A DNA stretch of 9,192 bases, from assembly GCA_001804205.1 (NCBI GenBank), contig MHFM01000045.1, forward strand, positions 2,198-11,389, written 5' to 3'. Source of the DNA: Omnitrophica bacterium RIFCSPLOWO2_01_FULL_45_10b. GTDB taxonomy: Bacteria; Omnitrophota; Omnitrophia; Omnitrophales; Danuiimicrobiaceae. Position numbers and translations under genes: made by a program. Below the pieces are notes generated by a model. It saw nothing but the letters and a program-made list of their open reading frames with translations. It ran no database searches and had not been told where the DNA came from. Each line of letters begins with the position of its first letter. The first letter of the stretch is position 1. This document shows, in pieces, positions 5,781-9,192 of this stretch.

Positions 5781-8700
5781 TCAGGAAACAAAATGAACAG
5801 CTTCTTCGTTTCTTCTGCCGGGAGGCTCATCCCCTCTTAAAAGCGCTTCTGCTTTTTTCCTCGCGGCATCCATTTTAGGGTAGCGCACTTCGCGATATCC
5901 GCTCACTTCCTCAGGGACTTGAAGCGCTTGGACATAAGCCATGTAATCAGCCTGATTTTTAAAATGAAACTGTTTCACAAGCTCCATATACCAACTGCGG
6001 AATGCCTTTTCATTCGCATGCCACGCAGGCAGCAGTTTCCTTAAAAATTTCATCCGCTTCATGATCTCCAATTGCCAATTACTCGTAATCATGTGAAAAC
6101 GGATGCGAAGCCCAAATAGATTAAATTCCGGCCGGTTGATATGACGGTATTTTGCCTGATCGCCGCGCTTAGGATCAATCCGGTAACGCTGAAAATCCCG
6201 TTTCCGTTTTTCAACACTGGTCAGCAAATGAGCAACAAAAATTTCATCCTTAATCGCCATGACTTTATGAAGATAACGAATGACGGCTTGCGTTGCTTCA
6301 AAGCGATATTCGGGTTTGTCAAGGCTTCGAACTTTCTTAACCAAATCGGCATACAAACGAGCATAACGTAAATCGTCAAATTGAATTAAATCATAAATGC
6401 GAAGAGCAAGGTGCATATTGGTTTCATCATCCATTCGAAGCGCCGCAGCCGTTCGAATCACCAGATTTCGGTATGCGCGCGAAAGAAGAATCCCGCGTAA
6501 ATGAGTGGTTTTCAAAATTTCTTCTTTCTCAGCCAGCAAGCTTTCATAAGTATCGGCTGTATCGATCGAAAAACGTTTTGAGTCGACAACAAAGAGGCGC
6601 CCTAAATTAAAGGCATTGATATTTTCTTTCACGGCATCAGAGGGTACTGACTTTTCAATGGCTGATACAACATTTTGAAGATCAAGAGGAAGAAATCCTT
6701 TTTGATAAGCCATTCCGAGCATCACGATATTCGCAAAAACCTTGTTGCCCAAATACTGCTCTGCCACTTCCGAAAGATCCGCACTCGAATAGCGGTCTGG
6801 ACGGCTCATTCTGCGAATCATATGCTCTAAGTCAGTTGCTTTAAAATCCTCTTTTCCCAACAACATCGTAACGGTAGGTGTTTTATGAGTATTGATTAAA
6901 GCGGAAGTAAAGCGCGGGCTCGCAACGCGCAGGTTAATTTTTGGATCAATACTGCGCACGGCTTCCAAAATATCAAGCCCTATCAGTAAATTGGCTTTTC
7001 CGTAAAGTGTAATTGGCGATACGACACCGCCATTTTTTGAGAAGAGAACATGCGAATATACGCCGCCATTTCGAATCGCAAGCCCTTTTTTATCGGCAAA
7101 ACGAACTTGGAAACCCTGTTTCAAGCCGGCTTGGACTAAAATGGCCGTCACCATTCCGATTCCCATCCCTCCTACACCGGCTACATAGGCACCCCATGTT
7201 TCCTCAAAATCTTCGCGCTTAGGTTCCGTTAAATTATAAACGTCTAAATGCGCAAAAGGTTCTTCGGGAGCTTTTTGCCGTTTCACGATTAATTCTTCAA
7301 AAGAAGGGCAAGCATGAACTTTTGTGCAGGCGCCGTCCGCTTTGCACCAACTTAAATCCGTTACGAGTTTGGGCCCATAATGAGTGTCTTTAATCGTTAA
7401 ACCGGGACAACCGGTCGCTTTGGTGCATTCAAGGCAGTATTCGCATACCTCAGGTGTAATATTGATAAATCGCTTTTCTGGAAGAAATCCTTTTTCCCGG
7501 GCGATTTGTTTTTCCTGGCGCGTCACTTTGCGGTCATAAGTAATGCCGCATTCTTTGTCCGCAATGATGACTTTAACTCCATCTTGAAGAAGTGTCTCTT
7601 CCATTAATTCCCGATATTTCTCGCGATAAGCAGGATTGGTCCGGTAAACAGGAATAGTGGTTCCCCTTGCCATTCCATTCACGACTTCTTCAATATTTTG
7701 AGCAACGGTTCTATTGCCTACGATATCGAATTCCTGAGCTGCTGTCGGCTGATGCCCTGTCATGGCCGTAGTTCCGTTATCCAGAATAATAAAGGTAATG
7801 TCTTGATTGTGTTTAATGGCATCCGAAATGGCGATCATGCCGCTATGGAAAAAGGTGGAATCTCCCATAAATACAGCTTGTTTATTGGTAATAAAGGGGT
7901 CTATTCCCGCGCCGGTTCCGCCGCCAAGCCCCATCCCCGAATAATTATGCATCAGGTCCATATTGGGCTCAAACATGAGCATCGTATAGCAGCCGGTATC
8001 TCCATGAAATAAGAGGTCGACCGGATCTCGTTCATGGTTTTTACGCATATAATTGCCATCGCGGAAATTTTTCTTAATTTCAATGAGGACGCTCGAAGAA
8101 TCGCGGTGAGGACAACCCGGGCAAAACGTGGGGGTTCTCTGAGGGATATAGACTTGGGCCAAATTTGTTTCCTGAATTAAAGCCAACTCCCGTTCAATCC
8201 GTTCTGAATCCAAATGCACTTTTGCGGGTTTTATCTTAAGCAATAAAGGCCCAAGCCGCTCAATCAAAAGTGAAGAATTCAAACCGCGAGTGGACGGAAT
8301 ACCCGGAAGATCGTGAGGAAATTGCTTTCCCCAAATAGGGACAAACCGTTTGATCTTTCCGCTTTGATAAAGATGAGTGAGCAGGGTTGCGACTTGGGAT
8401 TCTAAAAAGTCGCGCTTCTCTTCAATCACAAAAATTTGATCTACCGACTCGCTGAATTCTTTAACGAGCGCTTCATCTAAAGGAAAGGTGACTCCAAGTT
8501 TTAAAATAGGAAACTTCCCCTCTAAACCCATCTCATGAAGCGCGTGTTCCAAATAGCTGTAGGCAATGCCGGAAGTAATAAATCCAAGGCTGTGAGAACT
8601 GTCGGAATAAAGAATGCTGTTTACTTCGTGGAGTTGGCAGAAGCGGATGAGTTCCGCATATCGATCCGCCAAAGTTTCTTCACGCACCGCCGTTCTCGGC

Positions 8701-9192
8701 GAGAGAACGACTGTTTCTTCAACCGGAATGGAATGCGTGTCAATTTCAACAGGCCGTTTGGTATTAATTCTAGGATATTGATTTGGGTACACAACCACAG
8801 AACCGCCGCCATCGGCCAAGTTGGTAGTGACTAAATAAGTAATATACAAATTTGACTTGGCGGAAAGATCAAGCCCTACCGGAACCCAGTCTTTCAATTC
8901 CTGAAAGGTGGCGGGTTCCATCACCGGCATATGGAGGTGTTTGGCTAAAAAGCGGGAATCGCTCGGCACCTGTGTGCTCTCTGACCATGGGTCATCGCCA
9001 ATCACAACCAGCGCACCGCCCTTATGAGAGGTTTTAGATAAATTTCCCAAAGCAAGGCCGTCGCTTGCCACATGAGCGCCCACACTTTTCATGGCAACAA
9101 TAGCCTTAATATCTTCCATTTGCGAGCCATTGACGCGGGCCGCGCCAAGGGCCTCATTATTGGCAATCTGGAAAAGAATGCCTTTGTCTTTG
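5781..9192 (-). CDS. Fused indolepyruvate/2-oxoacid:ferredoxin oxidoreductase (5' end outside window)
   Basis: A single-chain 2-oxoacid oxidoreductase of the fused IorA-IorB type. It decarboxylates an aryl or branched 2-oxoacid to its acyl-CoA using TPP and Fe-S clusters. The frame is open to the right edge: 24 codons before the Met at 9119 encode conserved sequence (NNEALGAARVNGSQ), so that Met is not the start and about 100 residues are probably missing. Numbering from that Met: alpha-type N-domain (about 1-135); the middle domain; CPGCPHRD (333-340); the TPP motif starting at GD (419-420) with Asn448 and MTGHQP (453-458); an Fe-S region with C559, C562, C565, C571 and C592, C598, C604-PSF; the gamma domain starting GVGGMGIG (648-655) with IRNGGVYSH (682-690); and a helical C-terminal domain (about 850-1080), which I believe is the one catalogued as DUF6537. 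All key motifs are intact. The true substrate (indolepyruvate, phenylpyruvate or other) is not decided by sequence. Confidence 0.93.
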   Translation of the reverse strand, partial: KDKGILFQIANNEALGAARVNGSQMEDIKAIVAMKSVGAHVASDGLALGNLSKTSHKGGALVVIGDDPWSESTQVPSDSRFLAKHLHMPVMEPATFQELKDWVPVGLDLSAKSNLYITYLVTTNLADGGGSVVVYPNQYPRINTKRPVEIDTHSIPVEETVVLSPRTAVREETLADRYAELIRFCQLHEVNSILYSDSSHSLGFITSGIAYSYLEHALHEMGLEGKFPILKLGVTFPLDEALVKEFSESVDQIFVIEEKRDFLESQVATLLTHLYQSGKIKRFVPIWGKQFPHDLPGIPSTRGLNSSLLIERLGPLLLKIKPAKVHLDSERIERELALIQETNLAQVYIPQRTPTFCPGCPHRDSSSVLIEIKKNFRDGNYMRKNHERDPVDLLFHGDTGCYTMLMFEPNMDLMHNYSGMGLGGGTGAGIDPFITNKQAVFMGDSTFFHSGMIAISDAIKHNQDITFIILDNGTTAMTGHQPTAAQEFDIVGNRTVAQNIEEVVNGMARGTTIPVYRTNPAYREKYRELMEETLLQDGVKVIIADKECGITYDRKVTRQEKQIAREKGFLPEKRFINITPEVCEYCLECTKATGCPGLTIKDTHYGPKLVTDLSWCKADGACTKVHACPSFEELIVKRQKAPEEPFAHLDVYNLTEPKREDFEETWGAYVAGVGGMGIGMVTAILVQAGLKQGFQVRFADKKGLAIRNGGVYSHVLFSKNGGVVSPITLYGKANLLIGLDILEAVRSIDPKINLRVASPRFTSALINTHKTPTVTMLLGKEDFKATDLEHMIRRMSRPDRYSSADLSEVAEQYLGNKVFANIVMLGMAYQKGFLPLDLQNVVSAIEKSVPSDAVKENINAFNLGRLFVVDSKRFSIDTADTYESLLAEKEEILKTTHLRGILLSRAYRNLVIRTAAALRMDDETNMHLALRIYDLIQFDDLRYARLYADLVKKVRSLDKPEYRFEATQAVIRYLHKVMAIKDEIFVAHLLTSVEKRKRDFQRYRIDPKRGDQAKYRHINRPEFNLFGLRIRFHMITSNWQLEIMKRMKFLRKLLPAWHANEKAFRSWYMELVKQFHFKNQADYMAYVQALQVPEEVSGYREVRYPKMDAARKKAEALLRGDEPPGRRNEEAVHFVS

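Overview
Every convincing gene in this window lies on the minus strand, so transcription runs from right to left. The sequence looks like a chromosomal segment of a Gram-negative-type bacterium with moderate GC. The mix is housekeeping genes, a fused keto-acid oxidoreductase, a very large exported repeat protein, weak Shine-Dalgarno signals and a tRNA without encoded CCA. This would suit an uncultured lineage such as Omnitrophota, but that is an impression and no marker here settles it.

Right part (9192 to 2857). The window opens inside a large fused indolepyruvate/2-oxoacid:ferredoxin oxidoreductase. Its frame is open to the right edge, so its true start is outside. After 36 bp comes gltX (glutamyl-tRNA synthetase, unusually short), which overlaps a HIT-family nucleotide hydrolase by 8 bp. 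Then follow a small exported protein of unknown function, an ICMT/PEMT-type membrane methyltransferase and a tRNA-Leu (anticodon UAG). All gaps are 36 bp or less and no terminator is evident, so this may be one read-through transcription unit. The products do not form an obvious single pathway: carbon and electron metabolism, tRNA charging, nucleotide housekeeping and the envelope are all represented.

Middle part (2401 to 2856). This intergenic stretch of about 450 bp is unusually structured. Next to the tRNA lies a block of consecutive hairpins (2692-2834). It contains a 38-bp perfect copy of the middle of the neighbouring tRNA-Leu, without acceptor stem or D arm. Left of it are a perfect 7-bp palindrome (2623-2639), a near-consensus sigma-70 promoter (TTGACA, 18 bp, TATACT) and an AT-rich leader of about 138 nt.

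Left part (1 to 2400). The promoter drives a large exported protein whose frame stays open for all 800 codons to the left edge. It has an N-terminal signal/anchor, several degenerate repeats of about 100-110 residues rich in Y, D and G, a coiled-coil/low-complexity linker, and a C-terminal part resembling RHS/YD-type sequence. Two ends are therefore cut by the window: the C-terminus of the surface protein and the N-terminus of the oxidoreductase.
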